From the NCBI GenBank assembly GCA_021779695.1, contig JAJYAE010000187.1, positions 1-8,534 of the forward strand: 8,534 nucleotides of DNA, written 5' to 3'. The DNA comes from Acidobacteriota bacterium (GTDB taxonomy: Bacteria > Acidobacteriota > Terriglobia > Terriglobales > Acidobacteriaceae). Position numbers and translations under genes: made by a program. Shown piece after piece: positions 1 to 6,474 of this stretch; position 1 is the stretch's first letter; each line of letters starts with the position of its first letter. A model generated the notes under the pieces. It saw nothing but the letters and a program-made list of their open reading frames with translations, did not search any database and was not told the DNA's origin.

Positions 1-2072
1 TTTTCGATATGGTCGCCGACGCGCAGTCCGCTTTCACCGGCATTGGTGATCTCCACATAGTCGAGGATGCGCGAGTCCTTCACCTTGCGGTAAGGCGACT
101 CGATGAAGCCGTACTCATTGATGCGCGCAAAGCACGAGAGCGAGCTGATGAGGCCGATGTTCGGACCTTCCGGCGTCTCGATGGGGCAGATGCGGCCATA
201 GTGCGTGGGGTGCACGTCACGGACTTCAAACCCGGCGCGCTCACGTGAGAGGCCGCCCGGCCCAAGAGCCGAGAGACGCCGCTTGTGCGTAATCTCGGAG
301 AGCGGGTTGGTCTGGTCCATGAACTGCGAGAGCTGCGAGGAGCCGAAGAACTCGCGGATGGCCGCCATGACCGGCTTGGCATTGATGAGGTCATGGGGCA
401 TGGCCGTGTTGAGCTCCTGGTAGACGCTCATCTTTTCCTTGATGGCGCGCTCCATGCGGACGAGGCCGATGCGGAACTGGTTTTCCATCAGCTCACCCAC
501 GGCGCGCACGCGGCGGTTGCCGAGGTGGTCGATATCGTCGACGACGCCGATGTTCTTGCGCAGCTTGAGCAGGTAGCGGATGGTGGCGTAGAAGTCCTCG
601 GGCGTCAGCGTGCGGTGATCGAGTGGCGTGGCGTCCTGATTCTCGTAGAGCTTGATATTGAATTTGAGGCGGCCCACGCGTGAGAAGTCATATTTGCGCG
701 GGTCGAAGAACATGCCTTCAAAGAGGGCCGTGGCCGTGTCGAGGGTCGGTGGATCGCCCGGACGCAGCTTGCGATAGATCTCAATGAGCGCTTCTTCCGG
801 CTTATGAACGGAGTCGCGCTTGAGGGTGTTGGTGATGATGTTGCCCACATCGTCTCGCTCGGGAAAGAAGACCTCAAAACTGGACGCGCCGGAGGCAAGA
901 ATCTTGTGGAGGCGGTCGGCGGTGAGCTCGACATTGGCCTCGACGACGACTTCGCCGGTCGCCAGATCGATCACGTCGGCAGCGGTCAGCGCGCCGTCGA
1001 GTTCTGCCGCTTCGACCTCGATCTTCTCGATGCCCGCAGCGCGGATTGCCTTGAGCGAGTGCGCGGTAATCTTACGGCCGGAGTGCGCAATCTCCTCCCC
1101 TTTGTGGGTGACGGCATGCGCGGGCTTGGCACCGAGCAGGTGGGTGCCTTTCTGGGCATCCGGCGCGACGGCCCATTGCAACTTGCCATCGGCGACATGA
1201 ATGCGGTCGACCGTGTAGAAGGTCTTGAGAATCTCCTCGTCGGAACGCAGGCCGAGGGCACGCAGGAAGATGGTGCCGAGGAACTTGCGCTTGCGGTCGA
1301 TGCGGACATAGAGAGTGTTCTTCTGGTCGTACTCGAACTCGACCCATGATCCGCGATAGGGGATGATCTTGCCGAGGAAGTAGGTGCGATTGTTTGCGGT
1401 CTCAAAGAAGACGCCGGGCGAGCGATGGAGCTGCGAGACGATGACGCGCTCGGTGCCGTTCACGATGAAGGTGCCATTGGGCGTCATCAGCGGAATGTCG
1501 CCGAAGAAGACCTCCTGCTCCTTGATGTCGCGAATGGACTTGTTGCCGGTCTCGGGATCCTTGTCGAAGATGGTGAGCCGCACCGTGACCTTGAGCGGGG
1601 CAGAGAAGGTCATGCCGCGCTCTTCGCACTCCTGCTGGTCATACTTGAGCTGCAGACCGACCGGGTCGCCGCACTTGTTGCAGAAGTCGGGCGTGTTCTT
1701 GTTGTAGGTGCCGCACTTGTGGCAGAGCACTTCGCCGGGATGGAACGGGTCCGTGATGACCATGGCGCCGCAGGTGACGCAGGCAGTGCGCAGGTGATGA
1801 AGCCCCTTGAGGTGGCCGCACTTGCACTCCCAGTTGCCGATGGAGTAGTCGACAAAGTCCAACTGCGAGATGCCCCGGAAGTCCGTGATCGGGAAGACGG
1901 AGACAAAGACAGACTGCAGGCCCGAGTCATCGCGCTCGTTGGGCAGCTTGTCCATCTGCAGGAACCGCTCGTAGGAGCGGCGCTGCACTTCGATCAGGTT
2001 GGGAATCTGCGTTGCGGTGGGAATCTTGGAAAAATCGAGCCGGCTGCGAATCGCGCGCTTCTCGTTGGACAT
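1..2072 (-). CDS. rpoB: RNA polymerase beta subunit, N-terminal 690 residues (partial at left edge)
   Basis: This is the beta subunit of DNA-dependent RNA polymerase; it forms part of the catalytic cleft and carries the rifampicin pocket. The frame is open from the ATG at 2070-2072 to the left edge, so the C-terminal half lies outside. Recognisable blocks in order are the N-terminal lobe (about 1-80), a Cys-rich insert (80-140), the conserved stretch [20 protein letters not shown] (205-224), and the rifampicin cluster [11 protein letters not shown] (577-587) running on to [14 protein letters not shown] (594-607). [20 protein letters not shown] follows at 621-640. The residues matching E. coli D516, H526 and S531 are D586, H596 and S601, all wild type, so no resistance change is seen there. 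The insert has cysteines at 83, 85, 98, 101, 117, 120, 131 and 134, where E. coli has only a short linker. An AGGAG ribosome binding site (2079-2083) lies 6 nt before the start. rpoC would be expected next, outside the window. Confidence 0.98.
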   Translation of the reverse strand, partial: MSNEKRAIRSRLDFSKIPTATQIPNLIEVQRRSYERFLQMDKLPNERDDSGLQSVFVSVFPITDFRGISQLDFVDYSIGNWECKCGHLKGLHHLRTACVTCGAMVITDPFHPGEVLCHKCGTYNKNTPDFCNKCGDPVGLQLKYDQQECEERGMTFSAPLKVTVRLTIFDKDPETGNKSIRDIKEQEVFFGDIPLMTPNGTFIVNGTERVIVSQLHRSPGVFFETANNRTYFLGKIIPYRGSWVEFEYDQKNTLYVRIDRKRKFLGTIFLRALGLRSDEEILKTFYTVDRIHVADGKLQWAVAPDAQKGTHLLGAKPAHAVTHKGEEIAHSGRKITAHSLKAIRAAGIEKIEVEAAELDGALTAADVIDLATGEVVVEANVELTADRLHKILASGASSFEVFFPERDDVGNIITNTLKRDSVHKPEEALIEIYRKLRPGDPPTLDTATALFEGMFFDPRKYDFSRVGRLKFNIKLYENQDATPLDHRTLTPEDFYATIRYLLKLRKNIGVVDDIDHLGNRRVRAVGELMENQFRIGLVRMERAIKEKMSVYQELNTAMPHDLINAKPVMAAIREFFGSSQLSQFMDQTNPLSEITHKRRLSALGPGGLSRERAGFEVRDVHPTHYGRICPIETPEGPNIGLISSLSCFARINEYGFIESPYRKVKDSRILDYVEITNAGESGLRVGDHIE
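1650..1835 (-). other. Zinc-ribbon-like insert within RpoB (about residues 80-141)
   Basis: Inside rpoB, between the segment ending DFVDYSIGN and the segment starting [10 protein letters not shown], about 60 residues are inserted relative to E. coli beta. They carry four cysteine pairs: CxC at 83/85 and CxxC at 98/101, 117/120 and 131/134. Eight cysteines in pairs are enough for two structural Zn(Cys)4 sites, as in tandem zinc ribbons. The frame and codon use are continuous with the rest of rpoB, so this is not an intein or a frameshift. I recall similar inserts in other acidobacterial RpoB proteins. Zinc binding and any function are inferred from the spacing alone. Confidence 0.85.
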
Positions 2073-2133
2073 GCTTCACTCCTGAGCTCTTCTAACCAGC
2101 CGCGCCTGACCGGGCGGGCCGGGCCAGCGCCCG

Positions 2134-2162
2134 AGTCTGAGGCGCCAGCAGATTTCGGTCAA
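2134..2162 (-). promoter_or_regulatory. Candidate rpoB promoter
   Basis: On the minus strand TTGACC (2157-2162) matches five of six -35 consensus bases and is followed by a 17-nt spacer and CAGACT (2134-2139). The latter matches only three of six -10 bases, including the key A2 and T6 positions. Transcription would start near 2127 and give a leader of about 55 nt before rpoB. The weak -10 makes this tentative. Its spacing and its place after the long gap downstream of rplL are the main support. Confidence 0.3.
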
Positions 2163-2759
2163 CATACTGCAAAACCCACGCGAGCCGGTGCAGCCACACC
2201 TGCCTCGCCCCGTACGTACCAGCAGGCCCAGGGTGAGGCCGCCGGCGCGCCGGAAAACCATGAACAGCAGGTTCACGCGATGAGCGCTTACTCAAGGTGG
2301 CGGAAAAGAGGCGTTGCCGCTTGCCGGGCCATTGCGCTAGACTGCGCACAATCCTCAGAAATGAGGCGCAGAAAGCGAACCTGAAATCATCGCCCTGCCT
2401 TGCCCTGCGCAGTCCCTATCCTCAAAAAAGATGCGACTGCTGTGGCCGGGAGACACGAAAAGCCCGCAAGGACGCGATGCCTCACGAGCGTGGCCTAAAG
2501 CCCCTGCTCCCAACCGAATTCTTTTGCCCTTCTCTCGCCGATCCCAAAGCTCGCTTCTGCGCTGCCCGCTTAACCCTTGCCAACCCATCAACAGAAACCC
2601 TGCGTATCCTGTTGACTCTAGGGCACCTACACCTCGCCCGTCACCCGCCTCCGGAGCCGCTTGTACTGCTTCAGCCTGGCGGACGAAATCATGCCCTGCC
2701 GCTCATCTCAAAGCGCGTCACCCAACTCGCACCCCGACAGGCTTGAACCGGAAGGGGCC

Positions 2760-2791
2760 AAAAAGACGCGCAACGACTATCGTAACGCGTC
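2760..2791 (-). terminator. Intrinsic terminator or attenuator after rplL
   Basis: On the minus strand GACGCG (2791-2786) pairs with CGCGTC (2770-2765) and is followed directly by TTTTT (2764-2760). The 15-nt loop can form a small inner CGA/TCG stem. It begins 25 nt after the rplL stop codon. The stem is short, so partial readthrough is likely, as at the classical E. coli rplL-rpoB attenuator. It would separate rplL transcription from rpoB. Confidence 0.6.
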
Positions 2792-2815
2792 CCGGCCCAG
2801 CTTGCAACTTCCGTG

Positions 2816-3196
2816 CTACTTGACTTCGATGGTTGCGATGCCTTCGAACTTCTTCTTGATCGCCTCGGCCTCGTCCTTAGTCGCGCTCTCCTTCAGCGGC
2901 TTGGGCGCGCCGTCGACCAGGTCCTTAGCTTCCTTCAGGCCGAGCGAAGTCACTTCGCGCACAGCCTTGATGGTGTTGATCTTGTTGGCGCCAGCATCCT
3001 TGAGGATGACCTGGAACTCCGTCTTCTCTTCAGCCGCCGGGGCTGCCGCGCCCGCGCCCGCCGCACCCGCCACAACGACCGGGGCCGCAGCCGCAGCCGA
3101 AACGCCGAGGCGCTCTTCGAGCTTCTTCACCAGAGCCGCAGCTTCCAGCAGGCTGAGGCTAACAATCTGTTCTTCCAACTGTGCGAGATCCGCCAT
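2816..3196 (-). CDS. rplL: 50S ribosomal protein L7/L12
   Basis: L7/L12 is the multicopy stalk protein that recruits translation GTPases such as EF-Tu and EF-G to the ribosome. The 126-residue product has the standard plan: an N-terminal dimerisation and L10-binding helical region (about 1-32, [10 protein letters not shown] onward), an Ala/Gly/Pro-rich hinge (33-57) and the compact C-terminal factor-binding domain (58-126) with the signature [18 protein letters not shown] at 86-103. I chose the ATG at 3194-3196 over an in-frame ATG 18 nt upstream, because GGAG (3204-3207) lies 7 nt before it and MADL is the usual family N terminus. It follows rplJ after 164 nt, which is longer than usual. Confidence 0.97.
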   Translation of the reverse strand: MADLAQLEEQIVSLSLLEAAALVKKLEERLGVSAAAAAPVVVAGAAGAGAAAPAAEEKTEFQVILKDAGANKINTIKAVREVTSLGLKEAKDLVDGAPKPLKESATKDEAEAIKKKFEGIATIEVK

Positions 3197-3332
3197 GTTT
3201 CTTCTCCAATCCAAAGTCCGTTTGAAATCTTTACTGCCTGACTACCCGGCCGCCGAATCAGACTTGAAGTTTCCGATGCGCCAGACCTGCGCCCTTCCAG
3301 TCCACCGTACAGCCAAAACTCGCTTGCAATGT

Positions 3333-3348
3333 GCGCGCCGCAGCGCGC
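3333..3348 (-). promoter_or_regulatory. GC-rich hairpin in the rplJ-rplL spacer
   Basis: GCGCGC (3348-3343) and GCGCGC (3338-3333) are separated by a 4-nt loop and form a 6-bp all-GC stem 12 nt after the rplJ stop codon. No T-run follows, so it is not a standard intrinsic terminator. It could be an RNA processing or stability element in the 164-nt rplJ-rplL spacer. L7/L12 is needed in several copies per L10, so some adjustment of the rplL message would make sense, but that is inference. Confidence 0.4.
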
Positions 3349-3360
3349 CGCCGAAGCAGA

Positions 3361-3897
3361 CTACGCTGCGCCGGCAAACTTTTCCTTCTCAACGCCCTGC
3401 CCGAGGACGACCGCGAGGTCGCGACCCGTGGCATTGAGGACCGTGGCCAGCCGCTGCGCGGGGGCATTGATGAGGAAGAGCAGCTTCGAGAAGATCTCTT
3501 CCTTGCCCGGCATGGTCGCCAACGCCTTGATATCTTCGACCGTGAGCAGCTTGCCGTCGACGATGCCCAGCTTGAACTGAAACTCAGCGTTCTCGCCGAC
3601 CCACTTCGAGAAGCCCTTGGCCAGAGCCACAGGGTCGCCCGAGGTGAACGCCACCGCGCTGACGCCCTTGAGCCCCTTGAGCGCAGACTCAACCTGAGTC
3701 CCCTGGCTCGAAATTCCCGCCAGCTTGTTCTTTACAACGCGATACTTGCCGCCGGCTTCGCGAACCACCTTACGGAGCTCAAAATCCTGCGCGACAGTCA
3801 GCTTGGCAAAAGTGCCAATGATTGCGGTTGTCGAGGTCTCCAGCTCCTTGGCCAGCTGCTGGACCTTTTCTGCCTTCTTTGCTTTCGAAATCGCCAT
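3361..3897 (-). CDS. rplJ: 50S ribosomal protein L10
   Basis: L10 anchors the L7/L12 dimers to 23S rRNA and forms the stalk base with L11. The 178-residue product starts MAISKAKKAEKVQQL, has the globular RNA-binding domain with the family signature LRKVVREAGGKYRVVKNKLA at 41-60, and ends in a helical tail (about 134-178) that would carry the L12 dimers. The length is normal. AGGGG (positions 3905-3909) lies 7 nt before the chosen ATG at 3895-3897. Another ATG overlaps at 3901-3903 but is out of frame. It is cotranscribed with rplA (91-nt spacer) and rplL. The spacer before it has the features of an L10 autoregulatory leader. Confidence 0.97.
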   Translation of the reverse strand: MAISKAKKAEKVQQLAKELETSTTAIIGTFAKLTVAQDFELRKVVREAGGKYRVVKNKLAGISSQGTQVESALKGLKGVSAVAFTSGDPVALAKGFSKWVGENAEFQFKLGIVDGKLLTVEDIKALATMPGKEEIFSKLLFLINAPAQRLATVLNATGRDLAVVLGQGVEKEKFAGAA

Positions 3898-3988
3898 TCC
3901 ATGCCCCCTTCATCGGGCCGCGCCTTCACGGGGCGCTCGGTCTTACGAGTTTTCCTGTTCCTCGCAGCGCTCGATCGAGCGCCACTCC
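3898..3988 (-). promoter_or_regulatory. Structured rplA-rplJ spacer, candidate L10 leader
   Basis: Three helices that cannot all form together are visible in the transcript. (1) GCGCTC-GATC-GAGCGC, a perfect 16-nt palindrome (3967-3982). (2) A long-range 8-bp pairing of GGCGCTCG (3983-3976) with CGAGCGCC (3939-3932). (3) GCGCC-loop-GGCGC (3936-3932 with 3924-3920), which ends about 10 nt before the rplJ ribosome binding site. In many bacteria the L10-L12 complex represses rplJL by binding a structured leader at this place. Helix 2 could be its closing stem, with helices 1 and 3 as the alternative fold. Position and pairing are seen; L10 binding is inferred. Confidence 0.45.
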
Positions 3989-4696
3989 TTAGTGCTTGCC
4001 GGTGGCTTCCGCCATGGCCGCATCAAGCGGCACGCCAGGACCCATGGTGGAACTGAGCGTCACACTCTTGATGTACTTGCCCTTGGCCGCAGAGGGCTTG
4101 GCGCGCACAACCGACGCGATCACCGTGTTGGCATTCTCCACAAGCTTCTCCGGAGCGAAGCTCAGCTTGCCGACCGGTACGTGGACAAGACTGGTCTTGT
4201 CGGCGCGGAACTCCACCTTACCAGCCTTGATCTCTTTCACGGCAGCCGCCACATCCATGGTCACCGTTCCAGTCTTCGGATTCGGCATCAGACCCTTGGG
4301 TCCAAGCACCTTACCCAGCCGGCCGACAACCTTCATCATGTCCGGCGTGGCGATCAGAGCATCAAAGGCGGTCCAGTTTTCCTTTTGAATCTTTTCGACC
4401 ATCTCTTCGCCGCCCACAAAGTCGGCCCCTGCTTCCTGCGCTTCCTTCTGGCGGTCGCCGGTTGCAATGACTGCGACGGTCTTGGTTTTTCCAAGCCCGT
4501 GCGGGAGCACTACTGTGCCGCGCACCATTTGATCGGCGTGCCGGGTATCCACACCGAGACGCATGGTCAAATCGACGGTCTCGTCAAATTTGGCGAACTT
4601 GACTTGCTTGAGCAGGCCCACGGCCTCGGGCAACTCATACGCGACCTTGGTGACAGCGGCGCGCGCCTTCGCAATATTCTTGCTGACTTTTGCCAT
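3989..4696 (-). CDS. rplA: 50S ribosomal protein L1
   Basis: L1 forms the mobile stalk beside the E site of the large subunit and in many bacteria also represses its own operon by binding mRNA. The 235-residue product has the N-terminal half of domain I with [15 protein letters not shown] (36-50), domain II with the signature [18 protein letters not shown] (128-145), and the RNA-contacting C-terminal SSTMGPGV (215-222). I chose the ATG at 4694-4696 ([13 protein letters not shown]) over an in-frame GTG 18 nt upstream, because GAGG lies 5 nt before it and the family begins this way. L1 is normally translated directly after L11. Here rplK is 1.8 kb away beyond an oppositely oriented gene, and rplA has its own promoter. 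Confidence 0.97.
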   Translation of the reverse strand: MAKVSKNIAKARAAVTKVAYELPEAVGLLKQVKFAKFDETVDLTMRLGVDTRHADQMVRGTVVLPHGLGKTKTVAVIATGDRQKEAQEAGADFVGGEEMVEKIQKENWTAFDALIATPDMMKVVGRLGKVLGPKGLMPNPKTGTVTMDVAAAVKEIKAGKVEFRADKTSLVHVPVGKLSFAPEKLVENANTVIASVVRAKPSAAKGKYIKSVTLSSTMGPGVPLDAAMAEATGKH

Positions 4697-4828
4697 TCCT
4701 ACCTCGTCTCCCACCGCTTGCTGCCAGCCCCGTGAGGGGAATCTGGAGTGCCACGTTCCAGTGCCAGTGAACCGGCCTGGACGGTGTCTGTCACTCGAAC
4801 AGATCCAACAGCCGTGGTGCTATTGACT

Positions 4829-4848
4829 GCCCGAAGGGAGCTCCGGGC
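4829..4848 (-). promoter_or_regulatory. Hairpin at the 5' end of the rplA leader
   Basis: On the minus strand GCCCGGAG (4848-4841) pairs with CTTCGGGC (4836-4829) around a CTCC loop. The stem is 8 bp with one G-U pair. It would begin about 4 nt after the predicted transcription start, so it would cap the rplA-rplJ-rplL message. It may stabilise the mRNA or be part of an L1-binding leader, which would be expected here because rplK no longer heads this operon. No T-run follows, so it is not a terminator. Confidence 0.5.
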
Positions 4849-4858
4849 GTATCCACCA

Positions 4859-4887
4859 ATCATAGGCGATTGGCTTTTGAATTGCAA
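4859..4887 (-). promoter_or_regulatory. Promoter of rplA-rplJ-rplL
   Basis: On the minus strand TTGCAA (4882-4887, four of six -35 bases) is followed by exactly 17 nt and TATGAT (4859-4864, five of six -10 bases). Predicted start is near 4852, about 155 nt before rplA. It is the best sigma-70-type promoter I found in the window. It is needed by the layout, because rplK ends in a strong terminator and a plus-strand gene intervenes. Confidence 0.65.
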
Positions 4888-5149
4888 GCATTGCAGGAGC
4901 CAGACGATTTCCCGCAAGCCGCCATGGCTGGGAAGTGCAATCCTGACCGGCCGTTAGTGCGCCGAGTATAGAGAATCGGCGCGGAGAGATTGAGGGCAGC
5001 GCGTGGGGCCTGCTGAGCGGTTTTGCCTTCGTATGGCGAAAAGTATTTTTGGTCTGGCACATCTTTCCGATGCCTGGGCCGCATCCAAGTTTGCGAATGA
5101 GGGTTGAGAAATGAACGAGAGGTTAGCTGAAAGCAAAGGAGATTCATTC

Positions 5150-6082
5150 ATGAAGACACTGAGTGCTGCGGCTCTTTTGACCGCTGCCCTTTTTGCGGCG
5201 ATGCCGAGCGCGTCTGGTGAGGTTACCGGGCAGGGTGCAGCGATCGTCACCGTGATTCCCAAGAAGGGTGAGGAGCGTGTCACCGACATCACGGCCCAGC
5301 AACTGCAATTGAAGTTGAACGGCAAAGAGACCAAGGTTGGCAGCTGGGTTCCCATGCGGGGCGCAAACGACGACCTGGAGATGGTCGTGCTGATCGACAG
5401 TTCAGCTCGCAACAGCCTGGGACAGCAGATCGAAGACATTGGGAACTTCATCAAGAATGCGCCTCCCGAAGCCAAACTGGCGCTGGGATACATGGAGAAT
5501 GGCGTGGCGGTGCTGTCAGGCCCGCTTTCGACAGACCATATGCTGGCCCTGCAAAAGCTGCATCTGCCTGGCGGGCTTCCAGGTGAAGGGCAAGTTTATT
5601 TTGCATTGTCCGACCTGGCGCACAAGTGGCCGTCGAATGATCCAATGGCGCGTCGCATTGTGGTCATGGTTACCGATGGCGTCGACGTATTCAATCCGAC
5701 CTACGATCCTGAGGATCCCTATGTTCTGGCAGCCATTACAGACTCCATCCGCGCGCGGATGGTGGTGTACAGCATCTATTGGCATGACATGGGTCGCTTT
5801 GACAATACCGGATACTTCCAGAACTCCGGACAGAACCTGCTGTCCGAGGTCACTGGGGCCACGGGCGGGTACAGCTTCTGGCTGGGCACAGGAGAGCCGG
5901 TTTCGTTCCAGCCCTTCTTCCAGCAACTGAGCTGGATGCTCAAGAATCAGTACCGGTTGAACTTCGTCGGCGAGTTGAAGAACAAGGCCGAGATTCAGAC
6001 GATGAATCTGAAAGTGGGCGGAGCAGCGATTAAGGTGTACTCTCCCAAACAGGTGAACCTGATCCCAACGTCTGGGCGCTAG
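5150..6082 (+). CDS. Secreted acidobacterial VWFA-related domain protein
   Basis: The 310-residue product begins with a signal peptide (MKTLSAAALLTAALFAAMPSASG; cleavage probably near residue 23), so it is exported. A short beta-rich region (24-75) precedes a von Willebrand factor A fold. The first MIDAS strand is MVVLIDSSARNS (78-89) and the second is IVVMVTDGVDVFNP (170-183). The C-terminal part ends with LKNQYRLNFVGE and a strand-rich tail. The overall plan matches the VWFA-related family expanded in Acidobacteria (TIGR03436-like). The MIDAS motif DxSxS is degenerate: D83-S84-S85-A86-R87, with Arg where the last Ser is expected, so metal binding may be lost. Start at 5150 is chosen because AAGGAG (5136-5141) lies 8 nt upstream and the signal peptide starts there; an in-frame ATG at 5111 lacks both. 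It sits alone on the plus strand inside the ribosomal protein block. The function is unknown; protein binding at the surface or in the periplasm is the family-based guess. Confidence 0.85.
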   Translation: MKTLSAAALLTAALFAAMPSASGEVTGQGAAIVTVIPKKGEERVTDITAQQLQLKLNGKETKVGSWVPMRGANDDLEMVVLIDSSARNSLGQQIEDIGNFIKNAPPEAKLALGYMENGVAVLSGPLSTDHMLALQKLHLPGGLPGEGQVYFALSDLAHKWPSNDPMARRIVVMVTDGVDVFNPTYDPEDPYVLAAITDSIRARMVVYSIYWHDMGRFDNTGYFQNSGQNLLSEVTGATGGYSFWLGTGEPVSFQPFFQQLSWMLKNQYRLNFVGELKNKAEIQTMNLKVGGAAIKVYSPKQVNLIPTSGR

Positions 6083-6148
6083 GCGTACTGCAGGATTTCA
6101 TCGGCGTGGCCCTTTCGCCGTTCACGCAGTTGTGTCATTCTGTCGAGC

Positions 6149-6259
6149 ATGGGAACGAAAGATAAGGGTCGAAAAGAAGCGAAGAAGGCACCCAAGCCAA
6201 AGCCAAAACCCGAGCCGGGACAACGGCGCGAAATTTTTACGCCAGCCCCGCCGAAATAG
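6149..6259 (+). CDS. Small Lys/Pro-rich basic protein (36 aa), hypothetical
   Basis: An ATG at 6149 opens a 36-codon frame that starts MGTKDKGRKEAKKAPKPKPK and ends with TAG at 6259. The first two thirds are Lys/Pro-rich and strongly basic, with no cysteine, transmembrane segment or fold that I recognise. Similar tiny Lys-rich proteins starting M-(G/S)-x-K-(D/E)-K-G-x-(K/R)-E occur widely as hypotheticals in bacteria. It lies 66 nt after the VWFA-related gene and ends 8 nt before that unit's terminator, so it fits as the last gene of a two-gene transcript. Against it, no clear ribosome binding site is present (only GAG close to the start). It may be a chance frame. Confidence 0.4.
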   Translation: MGTKDKGRKEAKKAPKPKPKPEPGQRREIFTPAPPK

Positions 6260-6267
6260 AACCCTGG

Positions 6268-6302
6268 AAAGCCGCCCGCACCGTGATGGAGGGGCGGCTT
6301 TT
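6268..6302 (+). terminator. Terminator of the plus-strand VWFA-related unit
   Basis: AAAGCCGCCC (6268-6277) pairs perfectly with GGGCGGCTTT (6292-6301) around a 14-nt loop, and the 3' side ends in TTTT (6299-6302). The 10-bp stem with a GC core and T-tract fits an intrinsic terminator for the plus-strand transcript. It would prevent the VWFA-related transcript from running antisense into rplK. Confidence 0.85.
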
Positions 6303-6422
6303 CAGGTGAATGGGGGATCAATCATCTGCCCGTGATGGAGGTCGGCCTGAGCGGGGTCCGGCTGGCTGCGTGCCGCAACGGAAGAGGGATGTACTCCGCG
6401 TCAATCTTTGCAATCGAACGTC
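6303..6422. other. Spacer between two terminators, nothing recognised
   Basis: This 120-nt stretch lies between the plus-strand terminator and the rplK terminator. I see no gene or promoter. The 12-mer CCGTGATGGAGG at 6330-6341 repeats the one in the loop region of the upstream terminator (6281-6292); with only two copies this may be chance or a small duplication. Confidence 0.4.
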
Positions 6423-6457
6423 AAAAAAAGACCCTCCCGACGGGAGGGTCCTTTTTT
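6423..6457 (-). terminator. Strong bidirectional terminator after rplK
   Basis: GACCCTCCC (6430-6438) and GGGAGGGTC (6442-6450) form a perfect 9-bp GC-rich stem with a GAC loop. AAAAAAA (6423-6429) precedes it and a C plus six T follow (6451-6457), so a T-run exists for both strands. On the minus strand it starts about 24 nt after the rplK stop codon and should end the tuf-to-rplK transcript. On the plus strand it is a second barrier to transcripts from the VWFA-related gene. Confidence 0.95.
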
Positions 6458-6474
6458 GTTGGATCCGTTGTGCG

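Larger units (their letters stand above)
2073..2815. other. 743-nt rplL-rpoB intergenic region, no convincing gene
   Basis: This gap is much longer than usual for an rplL-rpoB junction. Open frames exist on both strands (for example 2355-2591 minus and 2297-2746 plus), but they lack ribosome binding sites, have arbitrary composition and resemble nothing I know. What can be supported is a terminator-like hairpin just after rplL (2760-2791), a possible minus-strand promoter near rpoB (2134-2162) and the rpoB ribosome binding site. A short inverted repeat, TGAAC-CTGCT-GTTCA on the minus strand, occurs near 2258-2272. The simplest reading is a control region uncoupling rpoB from the ribosomal protein genes. 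A decayed gene or an undetected small RNA remains possible. Confidence 0.6.
4697..5149. other. Divergent intergenic control region between rplA and the VWFA-related gene
   Basis: This 453-nt region separates divergent genes and carries no convincing ORF. The minus-strand half holds a good promoter (4859-4887) and an rplA leader of about 155 nt with a hairpin at its 5' end (4829-4848) and a small CCCC-TCAC-GGGG hairpin (4728-4739). The plus-strand half has only weak promoter candidates for the VWFA-related gene: TATTTT at 5044-5049, or TATAGA at 4968-4973 with a poor -35. Its clear element is AAGGAG at 5136-5141. Confidence 0.6.

Noticed and set aside
577..607. Possible rifampicin resistance change in RpoB (numbers are residues of RpoB)
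   Set aside because: The residues equivalent to E. coli D516, H526 and S531 are unchanged; the only difference in the core cluster is Thr for Asn at the 518-equivalent, not a classical resistance change that I can assert.
285..2384. Several long plus-strand frames (285-683, 804-1349, 1425-2384)
   Set aside because: They are antisense shadows of rpoB in GC-rich codon structure, without ribosome binding sites or recognisable domains.
2355..2591. 78-codon minus-strand frame in the rplL-rpoB gap
   Set aside because: It starts from a TTG/ATG without a ribosome binding site, has arbitrary composition and matches no family I know; kept as part of the unexplained gap.
3725..4735. 336-codon plus-strand frame opposite rplJ and rplA
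   Set aside because: It covers two certain ribosomal protein genes on the other strand and its product has no recognisable features.
6079..6321. 80-codon minus-strand frame overlapping the small ORF and the plus-strand terminator
   Set aside because: It reads across the terminator hairpin and the opposite strand of the Lys-rich ORF. Its last 23 codons (MLDRMTQLRERRKGHADEILQ) look protein-like, but there is no ribosome binding site.
6281..6341. Repeated 12-mer CCGTGATGGAGG as a possible target-site duplication of the inserted region
   Set aside because: Both copies lie on the same side of the VWFA-related gene, so they do not flank the insertion.
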